A stretch of 64,000 bases of DNA from Streptomyces sp. NBC_00306 (GTDB lineage Bacteria > Actinomycetota > Actinomycetes > Streptomycetales > Streptomycetaceae). Under the pieces are notes generated by a model. That model worked only from the letters and a program-made list of their open reading frames with translations, did no database searches and had not been told where the DNA came from. Every line of letters starts with the position of its first letter. Position 1 is the first letter of the stretch. A program made the position numbers and the translations under genes. Shown piece after piece: positions 24,624 through 32,943 of the stretch. The stretch spans positions 6,634,001 through 6,698,000 of the forward strand of contig NZ_CP108032.1 in assembly GCF_036169555.1 (NCBI RefSeq), read 5' to 3'.

Positions 24624-25457
24624 ATGAAGATCCTCATCAGCGCCGACATGGAGGGCGCCACCGGTGTCACCTGGCCTGCCGACGTGCTGCCGGGCACTCC
24701 CCAGTGGGAGCGCTGCCGGGCCCTGTTCACCTCCGATGTGAACGCCGCGGCTCTCGGCTTCTTCGACGGCGGTGCCGATGAGGTGCTCATCAACGAAGCG
24801 CACTGGACCATGCGCAATCTGCTGCTGGAGCAGCTGGACGAGCGGGTGCAGATGCTCACCGGGAAGCACAAGTCGCTGTCCATGGTCGAGGGTGTGCAGC
24901 ACGGCGACGTGGACGGCATCGCCTTCGTCGGCTATCACACGGGCGCCGGGACCCAGGGCGTGCTCGCGCACACCTATCTGGCCAACTCGATCACGGGCGT
25001 CTGGCTGAACGGCACCCGGGCGAGCGAGGGCCTGCTGAACGCGCACGTGGTCGCGGAGTACGGCGTGCCGGTCGTCCTCGTCACCGGGGACGACCTGACC
25101 TGCGTCGACGCCGGGGGATACGCGCCCGCGGCCCGCGCGGTCGCGGTGAAGGACCATGTCTCGCGGTACGCGGCGGTGTGCCGGACCCCGGCCCGTACCG
25201 CGGCGGACATCCGAGCCGCGGCCAAGGAAGCGACCGCGCTCGCGGTGCGCCACGAACCGGTGCGTGGCGGGCCGTTCACCGTGGAGCTGGAGTTCGACGC
25301 GGACCATCTGGCGGCCGCCGCCACCGTCGTGCCCGGGGTCGCGGGCAGCGGGGAGCGGCGCGTCGCCTACAGCAGCGAGACCATGTACGAGGGCATCCGC
25401 ACCTTCAAAGCGGTCACGACGATCGTCTCGGCGGCGATGGAGGAGCAGTATGGCTGA
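24624..25457 (+). CDS. M55-family D-aminopeptidase (DppA-like)
   Basis: Protein of 277 residues. The N-terminus MKILISADMEGATGVTW is the DppA hallmark, with the Zn ligands in SxDxEG. Further signatures are INEAHWTMRNLL, YHTGAGTQGVLAHT and GDDLTC. DppA cleaves D-Ala-D-Ala and D-Ala-Gly-Gly. No Shine-Dalgarno sequence is visible; TACGGT ends 8 nt before the ATG, so a nearly leaderless mRNA is possible. It heads a four-gene operon and overlaps the M20 gene by 8 nt. Confidence 0.93.
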   Translation: MKILISADMEGATGVTWPADVLPGTPQWERCRALFTSDVNAAALGFFDGGADEVLINEAHWTMRNLLLEQLDERVQMLTGKHKSLSMVEGVQHGDVDGIAFVGYHTGAGTQGVLAHTYLANSITGVWLNGTRASEGLLNAHVVAEYGVPVVLVTGDDLTCVDAGGYAPAARAVAVKDHVSRYAAVCRTPARTAADIRAAAKEATALAVRHEPVRGGPFTVELEFDADHLAAAATVVPGVAGSGERRVAYSSETMYEGIRTFKAVTTIVSAAMEEQYG

Positions 25458-26784
25458 CGTGACAGGGCCCATCGACGACCGGGCGCTCGACGAGGTGGTG
25501 ACCTTCACCTCCGAGCTCATCCGGATCGACACGACCAACCGCGGGGGCGGGGACTGCGTCGAGCGGCCCGCCGCGGAGTACGTGGCGCAGCGGCTCGCCG
25601 ACGCCGGCATCGAACCGACCCTGCTGGAACGCACGCCCGGGCGCACCAATGTCGTCGCTCGTATCGAGGGCACCGATCCGTCGGCGGATGCCCTGCTGGT
25701 CCACGGTCATCTGGACGTCGTGCCCGCCGAACCCGACGACTGGACGGTGCACCCCTTCTCCGGCGAGATCCGCGACGGCGTCGTCTGGGGCCGCGGCGCG
25801 GTCGACATGAAGAACATGGACGCGATGATCCTGGCCGTCGTCCGGGCCTGGGCCCGGGCGGGCGTCAGGCCCCGGCGGGACATCGTCATCGCCTACACCG
25901 CCGACGAGGAGGCCAGCGCGGCCGACGGTTCCGGCTTCCTCGCCGACGAGCACCCCGGTCTCTTCGAGGGGTGCACGGAAGGGATCAGCGAGTCCGGGGC
26001 GTTCAGCTTCCACGCCGGTCCCGGGATGACGCTCTACCCCATCGCCGCGGGGGAGCGGGGCACCGCGTGGCTCAAGCTGACCGCACGTGGCCGGGCCGGT
26101 CACGGCTCCAAGGTCAACCGGACCAACGCCGTCAGCCGCCTCGCGGCCGCTGTCGCCAGGATCGGGGACCACCGGTGGCCCCTGCGGCTCACCCCGACGG
26201 TGCGTGCCGCTCTCGCCGAGCTCGCCGCCCTTCAGGGCCTCGACGCCGATGTCGAAGCCGAGGACTTCGACGCGGACGAACTGATGCTGAAGCTCGGCAC
26301 GTCAGCGGCCCTCGTCGAGCCGACCGTGCGCAACAGCGCCAATCCGACCATGCTGGACGCCGGCTACAAGATCAATGTGATCCCCGGCCATGCCACGGCC
26401 TTCATCGACGGACGCATGGTGCCCGGCGGCGAGGACGAGTTCCGCGAGACCATGGACCGGCTGACGGGACCGGACGTGGACTGGGAGTTCCACCACCGCG
26501 AGGTGCCCCTCCAGGCACCCGTCGACTCCCCGACCTTCGCCCAACTGCGCGCCGCCGTCGAGCGGTTCGACCCCGAGGGCCATGTCGTGCCGTACTGCAT
26601 GCCCGGCGGCACCGACGCCAAGCAGTTCTCCCGGCTCGGGATCACGGGCTACGGCTTCTCGCCGCTGAAGCTGCCCCACGGCTACGACTACGCGGCGATG
26701 TTCCACGGTGTCGACGAGCGGGTCCCGGTGGAGGCACTCCACTTCGGGGTGCGGGTGCTCGACCACTATCTGCGTTCCGCATAG
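25450..26784 (+). CDS. M20-family metallopeptidase
   Basis: Protein of 444 residues. Zn-ligand motifs are in place: HGHLDVVP, RGAVDMKN, the catalytic pair in TADEEAS, and the late His in LPHGYDYAAMFHGVDE. The dimerisation lid domain lies in the middle (about 190-310). The ATG at 25450 is inside the last codons of the M55 gene and GGAG lies just upstream. Family members cleave C-terminal or N-acyl amino acids from peptides; the operon context suggests processing of small wall-type peptides. Confidence 0.93.
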   Translation: MADVTGPIDDRALDEVVTFTSELIRIDTTNRGGGDCVERPAAEYVAQRLADAGIEPTLLERTPGRTNVVARIEGTDPSADALLVHGHLDVVPAEPDDWTVHPFSGEIRDGVVWGRGAVDMKNMDAMILAVVRAWARAGVRPRRDIVIAYTADEEASAADGSGFLADEHPGLFEGCTEGISESGAFSFHAGPGMTLYPIAAGERGTAWLKLTARGRAGHGSKVNRTNAVSRLAAAVARIGDHRWPLRLTPTVRAALAELAALQGLDADVEAEDFDADELMLKLGTSAALVEPTVRNSANPTMLDAGYKINVIPGHATAFIDGRMVPGGEDEFRETMDRLTGPDVDWEFHHREVPLQAPVDSPTFAQLRAAVERFDPEGHVVPYCMPGGTDAKQFSRLGITGYGFSPLKLPHGYDYAAMFHGVDERVPVEALHFGVRVLDHYLRSA

Positions 26785-26796
26785 GGGGAGTTGGAA

Positions 26797-28800
26797 ATGG
26801 TACCGACAGGAGCCTATGGAACGTGGCCTTCGCCCATCGCCGCGGCGCTCGCCGCGTCGCACAGCGGAAGGCCCGAGTTCCCCGGCATGGTCGGTGACGA
26901 GGTCTGGTGGACGGCGCCGCGCCCGACCGAAGGCGGCAGACGGGCCCTGATGCGCCGCCGGGCCGACGGAGTCGAGGAATCCGTGCTCCCCGCTCCGTGG
27001 AACGTCCGCAGCCGCGTCATCGAGTACGGCGGACACCCGTGGGACGGCGTCGTGGAAGGCGACGGCGGAGCGCTCGTCGTCTTCGTGAACTTCGTCGACC
27101 AGCGGCTGTACGCCTTCGAGCCGGACGAGCCCGGCGCCGAACCGCGCCCCCTCACACCGCTCTCGTCCGTCGGCGGCGGCCTGCGCTGGGCCGAGCCGAG
27201 GATCCACGCCGAGCGGAACGAAGTGTGGTGCGTGCTGGAGGAGTTCACCGGCGAGGCGCCCACCGATGTGCGGCGCGTGATCGCGGCCGTGCCACTGGAC
27301 GGATCGGCCGCCCGGGACCGCGGCGCCGTGCGGGAGCTCTCCGACGACCGCCACCGCTTCGTCACCGGGCCACGGCTCTCGCCGGACGGACGGCACGCGG
27401 CCTGGATCGCCTGGGACCATCCGCGGATGCCCTGGGACGGCACCGTGGTGATGCTCGGCGAGGTGACGCACGACGGCCCGTTCGCCTCGGTGCGCCCCGT
27501 CGTCGGGGAGAGCGACGAGTCGGTATGCCAGGTCGACTGGGCTCCGGACGGCTCGCTGCTCTTCGTCTCCGACGCCGGCAACTGGTGGGAGCTCCAGCGC
27601 GTCCGGCCGGAAGCCCTCGGGTCCGGTGCCGCGCGGCCCACCCCGCTGTGTCCCGGCCGCGGGGAGGAGTTCGGCGGGCCGCTGTGGAAGCTGGGCCTCA
27701 CCTGGTTCCGCCCCCTGGCCGACGGACTCGTCGCCGTGATCCACGGCAAGGGCGCCACCACCCTCGGGATACTCGACCCGGAGACCGGCGAACTCGTGGA
27801 CGCCGCCGGGCCCTGGACCGACTGGGCCCCGATGCTCACCGTGCACGGCGACCGGGTGATCGGCGTGGCGGCCAGCCCGCGCAGCGCCTACGAGATCGTC
27901 GAGCTGGACACCCGCACCGGGCGTACCCGGGTCATCGGCTCGGCGCACGACGACCCGGTGGACCCGGCGTACTACCCGGAGCCGCAGATCCGTACCTTCG
28001 CCGGTCCCGACGACCGGGCGATCCATGCCCACATCTATCCGCCGCACAGCCCCGACCGGGTGGCGCCCGACGACGAGCTGCCGCCCTACGTGGTCTGGGC
28101 CCACGGCGGGCCCACCAGTCAGGTCCCCCTCGTCCTCGACCTGGGGATCGCCTACTTCACCTCCCGCGGCATCGGGGTCGCCGAGGTGAACTACGGCGGC
28201 TCCACCGGATACGGCAGGGAATACCGCGAGCGCCTGCGCGAGCAGTGGGGGGTCGTCGACGTCGAGGACTGCGCGGCCGTCGCCGCCGCCCTCGCGGACG
28301 AGGGCACCGCGGATCCGGCCCGCCTCGCGATCCGCGGCGGCAGCGCCGGGGGATGGACCACCGCCTCATCGCTGACCAGCACCGATGTGTACGCCTGCGG
28401 CACGGTCATCTTCCCCGTGCTGGATCTGGTGAGCTGGGCCGCGAGCGAGACCCACGACTTCGAGTCCCGCTATCTGGATTCGCTGATCGGGCCGATCGAC
28501 GAGGTGCCCGGCCGCTATCGCGAGCGCTCTCCGTCGGAGCACGTCGACCGGATCACCACACCGTTCCTGCTGCTCCAGGGTCTCGACGACGTCATCTGCC
28601 CGCCCGTGCAGTGCGAGCGGTTCCTGGCGCGGATGGCGGGCCGCGGTGTGCCGCACGCCTACATCGCCTTCGAGGGGGAGGGCCACGGCTTCCGCCGTGC
28701 GGAGACCATGATCCGCGCCCTGGAGGCCGAACTCTCCCTGTACGCACAGACCTTCGGCATCGCCCGGCCCGACATCCCGCTGCTGGAGCTCAAGAAGTGA
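26797..28800 (+). CDS. S9-family prolyl oligopeptidase / acylaminoacyl-peptidase
   Basis: Protein of 667 residues with an N-terminal beta-propeller (about 1-400) and a C-terminal alpha/beta-hydrolase. The nucleophile is in GGSAGGWTT. The Asp is in LLQGLDDVICP and the His in EGEGHGFRR. GGGGGAG is spaced 6 nt from the ATG at 26797, favouring it over a TTG 6 nt upstream. The propeller restricts access to short peptides. There is no signal peptide, so it is cytoplasmic. It is the third gene of the operon and overlaps the LD-carboxypeptidase gene by 4 nt. Confidence 0.93.
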   Translation: MVPTGAYGTWPSPIAAALAASHSGRPEFPGMVGDEVWWTAPRPTEGGRRALMRRRADGVEESVLPAPWNVRSRVIEYGGHPWDGVVEGDGGALVVFVNFVDQRLYAFEPDEPGAEPRPLTPLSSVGGGLRWAEPRIHAERNEVWCVLEEFTGEAPTDVRRVIAAVPLDGSAARDRGAVRELSDDRHRFVTGPRLSPDGRHAAWIAWDHPRMPWDGTVVMLGEVTHDGPFASVRPVVGESDESVCQVDWAPDGSLLFVSDAGNWWELQRVRPEALGSGAARPTPLCPGRGEEFGGPLWKLGLTWFRPLADGLVAVIHGKGATTLGILDPETGELVDAAGPWTDWAPMLTVHGDRVIGVAASPRSAYEIVELDTRTGRTRVIGSAHDDPVDPAYYPEPQIRTFAGPDDRAIHAHIYPPHSPDRVAPDDELPPYVVWAHGGPTSQVPLVLDLGIAYFTSRGIGVAEVNYGGSTGYGREYRERLREQWGVVDVEDCAAVAAALADEGTADPARLAIRGGSAGGWTTASSLTSTDVYACGTVIFPVLDLVSWAASETHDFESRYLDSLIGPIDEVPGRYRERSPSEHVDRITTPFLLLQGLDDVICPPVQCERFLARMAGRGVPHAYIAFEGEGHGFRRAETMIRALEAELSLYAQTFGIARPDIPLLELKK

Positions 28801-29729
28801 CCGTCACACCCCTGACGCGGCCCCGACGACTGCGGGCGGGGGACAGGGTGGCCGTCGTCGCTCCGAGCGGACCCGTCCCCGACGACCGTCTGGAGGAGGG
28901 CCTCGGCATCCTGCGGGGCTGGGGCCTGGAGCCTGTCGTGATGCCCCATGTCCGCGGACGGCATCCGGAGTTCTGGTACCTCTCCGCATCCGACGACGAC
29001 CGCGCCCGGGACCTGACGGACGCCTGGTGCGACCCGTCGGTGTCGGCCGTCATCTGCGCCCGCGGAGGGTACGGCGCGCAGCGCATGACCGACCTCCTCG
29101 ACTGGACGGCCATACGGTCGGCCGGCCCCAAGGTGTTCGTCGGCTACAGCGATGTGACCGCCCTGCACGAGGCGTTCGCGACCCGCATGGGCCTCGCCAC
29201 ACTGCACGGGCCGATGGTGGGCGCGACCACCTTCCTCAAGGACGACCGCACGCAGGAGTCGCTGCGGGCCACGCTGTTCGAGCCGGAGTCGGTGCGCACA
29301 CTCGGCCTGGACACCGCCCGCACGATGATCCCCGGCCGGGCCCGGGGCATCACCCTCGGTGGCTGCGTCAGCCTCCTCGCCGCGGACCTCGGCACACCGC
29401 ACGCCAGGCCCTCCGCCCGGGGCGGACTGCTGCTGCTGGAGGACGTGGGCGAGGAGGACTACCGCCTCGACCGGGTGCTCACCCAGCTCCTGCGCACCGG
29501 CTGGCTCGACGGCGTCGCGGGTGTCGCCCTCGGCTCCTGGGCGCAGTGCGGCCCCTACGAACAGATCCGGGCCGTGCTGCGGGACCGCCTGGGCGGCCTC
29601 GGTGTCCCGGTGGTCGAGGAGCTGGGCTTCGGGCACAGCGACACCGCTCTGACGATGCCGCTCGGCGTTCCGGCGGAGCTGGACGCCGAGTCGTGCACCC
29701 TCACGCTGGACGAACCGGCGCTGATCTGA
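28797..29729 (+). CDS. S66-family LD-carboxypeptidase
   Basis: Protein of 310 residues starting at the GTG that overlaps the S9 stop (GTGA). The nucleophile Ser is in VGYSDVTALH, Glu in LLLLEDVGEED, and His in FGHSDTAL: the Ser-His-Glu triad of LdcA. Related enzymes remove the terminal D-Ala from murein tetrapeptides during recycling or cleave microcin C-type compounds. No signal peptide, so cytoplasmic. Its presence supports a peptidoglycan-peptide role for the operon. Confidence 0.92.
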   Translation: MTVTPLTRPRRLRAGDRVAVVAPSGPVPDDRLEEGLGILRGWGLEPVVMPHVRGRHPEFWYLSASDDDRARDLTDAWCDPSVSAVICARGGYGAQRMTDLLDWTAIRSAGPKVFVGYSDVTALHEAFATRMGLATLHGPMVGATTFLKDDRTQESLRATLFEPESVRTLGLDTARTMIPGRARGITLGGCVSLLAADLGTPHARPSARGGLLLLEDVGEEDYRLDRVLTQLLRTGWLDGVAGVALGSWAQCGPYEQIRAVLRDRLGGLGVPVVEELGFGHSDTALTMPLGVPAELDAESCTLTLDEPALI

Positions 29730-29735
29730 CGACGG

Positions 29736-30803
29736 TCAGCGGCCGAGCGCCGCGTACCCCGGCCTGATGACCTCGTCGATCAGCCGGCGGCGCTCCGGCA
29801 GCGGCAGGAACGCGGACTCGACCGCGGCGACCGTGAGCTCCTCGAAGACCTCGGGGCCGTAGCCGAACGCGTCCGCCATGTGCTGGAACTCCTGGCTCAT
29901 GGTCGTCCCCGACACCAGACGGTTGTCGGTGTTGAGCGTGACGCGGAAGCCGAGGCGGCGCAGCAGGTCGAGCGGGTGCGTCGCGTAGTCCTTGGCCGCG
30001 CCCGTCTGGAGGTTGGAGGTCGGGCAGACCTCCAGCGCGATGCCGTTGTCCCGGACGTAGGCGGCGAGCCCGCCCAGCTCCGCGGTGCCGTCGTCGTGCA
30101 CCGTGATGTCGTCGGTGATGCGCACACCGTGCCCGATCCGCTCGGCGCCGCAGATCTGCACGGCCTCGTGGATCGACTCGGCGCCCACGGCCTCACCGGC
30201 GTGGATCGTGAAGTGGCAGTTGTGCCGCTTCAGATGCTGGAAGGCGGGCAGATGGCGGGCCGGCGGGTTGCCGATCTCGCCGCCCGCGATGTCGAAGCCC
30301 GCCACCCCACGGTCCCGGTGGGCGACCGTGAGCTCGGCTATCTCCAGCGACCGGTCGGTGTGACGCATGCCGGTGAGCAGGGCGCGGACGGTGATCCGGC
30401 CGTCCGCGCGGCGCTCGCCCTCGCGGAATCCGGCGTTGACCGCGTCCACGACCTCGTCGAGGGTCAGACCGCGCTCCAGGTGCTGCTCGGGGGCGTAGCG
30501 CACCTCGGCGTAGACGACGCCGTCCGCCGCCAGGTCCTCGGCGCACTCCGCCGCGATGCGCTCCAGCGCCTCGCGGGTCTGCATCACCGCGCAGGTGTGG
30601 GCGAAGGTCTCGAGATAGCGCTCGAGCGAGCCGGAGTCCGCCGCGTCACGGAACCAGGTCGCGAGCGCGGCCGGGTCCTCGGTGGGCAGATCGCGGTAGC
30701 CGCACTCCCGGGCCAGTTCGATGATCGTGGCGGGGCGCAGGCCGCCGTCGAGGTGGTCGTGGAGGACGGCCTTGGGCGCGCGCAGGATGTCAGACAAGTG
30801 CAT
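29736..30803 (-). CDS. add: Adenosine deaminase
   Basis: Protein of 355 residues. Metal and catalytic residues of the family are visible: HDHLDGGLRP near the N-terminus, HAGEAVGAESI, the catalytic GHGVR segment, CPTSNLQTG, and TLNTDNRLVSG. It converts adenosine (and deoxyadenosine) to inosine in purine salvage. It converges on the LD-carboxypeptidase gene with only 6 bp between. Codons 2-6 overlap a near-copy of the operator found at the GntR gene upstream, so GntR control is likely. Confidence 0.95.
   Translation of the reverse strand: MHLSDILRAPKAVLHDHLDGGLRPATIIELARECGYRDLPTEDPAALATWFRDAADSGSLERYLETFAHTCAVMQTREALERIAAECAEDLAADGVVYAEVRYAPEQHLERGLTLDEVVDAVNAGFREGERRADGRITVRALLTGMRHTDRSLEIAELTVAHRDRGVAGFDIAGGEIGNPPARHLPAFQHLKRHNCHFTIHAGEAVGAESIHEAVQICGAERIGHGVRITDDITVHDDGTAELGGLAAYVRDNGIALEVCPTSNLQTGAAKDYATHPLDLLRRLGFRVTLNTDNRLVSGTTMSQEFQHMADAFGYGPEVFEELTVAAVESAFLPLPERRRLIDEVIRPGYAALGR
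30786..30798. promoter_or_regulatory. GntR operator-like half copy inside the start of add
   Basis: GATGTCAGACAAG matches 11 of 13 bases of the perfect palindrome CTTGTCAGACAAG found at 31700-31712 next to the GntR gene. It covers the first codons of the adenosine deaminase. Confidence 0.5.
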
Positions 30804-30860
30804 GCACCGGGAGTGTACGGCACCCGCTCCGGGCGGGCCGTGACGGCCGTCTCACGAGCC

Positions 30861-30950
30861 CGCCGGTCGGCTCGTCCGGAGCGTCGGCCCCTCCGATCGG
30901 TTCGTCCGGAGCGCCGACCCCGCCGGTCAGTTCGTCTGGAGCACCGGCAT
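30861..30950. repeat. Three 30-bp tandem repeats across the 3' end of the GntR gene
   Basis: CTCGTCCGGA (30871), TTCGTCCGGA (30901) and TTCGTCTGGA (30931) mark three diverged copies with a period of exactly 30 bp. The last copy is within the GntR coding end. In another minus-strand frame the units read APDEPTGG-like decapeptides, suggesting a fossil coding repeat or slippage. Confidence 0.7.
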
Positions 30951-31673
30951 CGCGGGCGCGCCCGTCGGCAGCATGTGCTTGGCGGCCAGGATCGCGGTGT
31001 CCCCGACCCGTACCACCTGCGTGATCAGGACGGCGGGGGTGTCGGCCGCCCGGCCCAGCTGCTCGCCGCGCCGCCGCCCGAGCAGTGTCGCGCTCATCGC
31101 GCTGTGCGCGGTCAGGGCCACTCCGCGCGAGGCGCCGGTCAGGACCGCGAGCATCGAGCCGGCAGGGGCGGACGCGGTGCGCAGCGCCTCGGCGAAGTCC
31201 GGGTGCGCCTTCTCCAGCACCTCGTCGGCGGCCGCCCACTCCTGGCTGAGCGCCGCCGCCGTACCGTCCCCGGCCAGCAGCGACTCCCAGAACCGCAGCT
31301 CCGCGCCGGCCGGTGCCAGCAGATGCTGGGTGGTGAAGTCGGTGGGTTCCTCGACCGTGCGCAGCAGCGGCCGCACCCGCAGCGGGGAGCCTGCGGCGAG
31401 CAGGTCCTCCAGCGGCTGGATGTGCTCGTAGCCCCGTCGGGGCGGGCGGTCGCTGACGGTCCTGCCGACGCCTCGCCGGACCGAGAGCAGTCCGTCCTCC
31501 TGGAGCAGGAGCAGGGCCTCGCGCAGGGCGGGTCGGCTCACCCCCAGTTCACCGGCCAGCCGGGGTTCCGACGGAAGAGTGGAGCCGGGCGGGTAGGTGC
31601 CGTCGTGGATCGCGTCGGCGATCCGCTCGTACAGCACGACGACCGGTCTGCGCTGCTGCCCGCCGACTGCCAT
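30927..31673 (-). CDS. GntR-family transcriptional regulator
   Basis: Protein of 248 residues. The winged-helix N-terminus reads ADAIHDGTYPPGSTLPSEPR then LAGELGVSRPALREALLLLQ with GLL.VRRGVGRTV. The C-terminal domain ends AKHMLPTGAPAMPVL, similar to UTRA effector domains (HutC branch). The ATG at 31673 is chosen for its GAGGAGG; a GTG at 31700 is possible but would overlap the operator palindrome. It is upstream of add on the same strand, and likely autoregulated through 31700-31712. Confidence 0.88.
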   Translation of the reverse strand: MAVGGQQRRPVVVLYERIADAIHDGTYPPGSTLPSEPRLAGELGVSRPALREALLLLQEDGLLSVRRGVGRTVSDRPPRRGYEHIQPLEDLLAAGSPLRVRPLLRTVEEPTDFTTQHLLAPAGAELRFWESLLAGDGTAAALSQEWAAADEVLEKAHPDFAEALRTASAPAGSMLAVLTGASRGVALTAHSAMSATLLGRRRGEQLGRAADTPAVLITQVVRVGDTAILAAKHMLPTGAPAMPVLQTN

Positions 31674-31699
31674 GGCCCCTCCTCGGTTCGCCTCGGCCA

Positions 31700-31712
31700 C
31701 TTGTCAGACAAG
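31700..31712. promoter_or_regulatory. Perfect palindrome at the GntR promoter
   Basis: CTTGTCAGACAAG has 6-bp arms around one A. The core TTGT-N3-ACAA agrees with the general GntR operator pattern (T-N-G-T-N3-A-C-N-A). It lies 27 bp upstream of the GntR start codon. Confidence 0.65.
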
Positions 31713-31941
31713 GATGGTGAACGGCGCTCAGGGTGGCAAGCCGCCGACGGCCGGTGTCGTCAGCTTGCCATGCCTCCACCCGCACGTCCGGCTCCGGTGT
31801 CCGGCAGGCCCCTGCCCGCGGGTTGTGACCTGACGCGATGTCGGATTCCGCCTCCCGCCTTCCTCCCGCCCGCTTTCCTGCCGCCGCCTTCCTCTCGTCG
31901 CACACATTGAAGACCCGGTGGACGCGCGTGAGGATGGAACG

Positions 31942-32841
31942 ATGCGAAATATCGTGATCGTCGACGCTCCCTCGAACCTGGGCCTGCGCCCACCCGCCCC
32001 CGGAGCCGTGCCGGGCTGCTACAAGCTCGCCGGCGCGCTGCGGGAACAGCGCATCGTCCAGCGGCTCGGAGCCTTTGAGGGCGGTGTCGTCGTACCGCCG
32101 CGCTACGACCGGGGCGACTGGCAGGAGGGCGACGGTGTCTTCAACGCCGACGCGATCGCCGCGTACACCCCCAGGCTCGCGGACCGTATCGAACACCATG
32201 TGCGCGCCGGTGACTTCCCCCTCGTCCTCGGCGGGGACTGTTCGATCCAGCTCGGCGCCTCGCTCGCCCTGCGCCAGCTGGGCCGGTACGGGCTCGCCGC
32301 GGTCGACGCCTCCGCGGATTTCCGGCACCCCGGCAACTCCGCGCACGTGGGCGCGGCGGCCGGTGAGGAACTGGCGCTCGCCACCGGGCGCGGCCAGGAG
32401 GACCTGACGAACCTGGAAGGGCTGCGGCCCTATCTGCGGGACGAGGACATCCGGCTCATCGGCATCCGCGACTGCTTCCACGACGACCGCGCCGAACTCG
32501 CCGAGCTGAAGATCCCGACGATGACGGTGGCGGAACTGCGCGAGTGGGGCATCCCCGAACTGACGTCGGCCGTCGTGCAGACCCTCGAAGTGCCCCCGCT
32601 GGAGGGCTATTGGGTCCATCTCGACGCCGATGTGCTCGACCCGCGCGTCATGCCGGCCGTCGACAGCCCCGACCCGGACGGGCTGCTGCCGCACGAACTG
32701 ACCCTGCTGCTCAAGGGACTGGTGCGTTCGCCCCGTTGCGTGGGCATGAATGTGACCGTGTACGACCCCGATCTCGACCCGGACGGCGGCGCGGGAGCGC
32801 TGCTCACCGATCTGATCGTCGCCGCCTTCACCGAGGACTGA
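31942..32841 (+). CDS. Arginase/agmatinase-fold protein with altered metal ligands
   Basis: Protein of 299 residues with the ureohydrolase fold. The three metal motifs are recognisable but altered: GGDCS (Cys100 where His is usual), DASAD (Asp122, Ser124 where His is usual, Asp126) and LDADVLDP (Asp228, Asp230). So two of six Mn ligands are replaced. Cys at the first site occurs in a subfamily of arginase-like proteins; Ser at the second seems rarer. The gene may be an enzyme with different metal use or a non-catalytic protein. GAGGATGG precedes the ATG at 31942. Confidence 0.85.
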   Translation: MRNIVIVDAPSNLGLRPPAPGAVPGCYKLAGALREQRIVQRLGAFEGGVVVPPRYDRGDWQEGDGVFNADAIAAYTPRLADRIEHHVRAGDFPLVLGGDCSIQLGASLALRQLGRYGLAAVDASADFRHPGNSAHVGAAAGEELALATGRGQEDLTNLEGLRPYLRDEDIRLIGIRDCFHDDRAELAELKIPTMTVAELREWGIPELTSAVVQTLEVPPLEGYWVHLDADVLDPRVMPAVDSPDPDGLLPHELTLLLKGLVRSPRCVGMNVTVYDPDLDPDGGAGALLTDLIVAAFTED

Positions 32842-32943
32842 CCCCCCGAGCCCTCTGGCCGGGGCGGCGACAAAGCTGTTCCATGGTCGTCGGGTTGCCG
32901 CCGGAACCGTCGGCGGCCCCGCGGCGAGCAAAGCGAGGTTGCC

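Noticed and set aside
30861..30950. 30-bp periodic repeats considered as a CRISPR remnant
   Set aside because: Units are contiguous, without unique spacers, and are partly coding; no cas genes are present.
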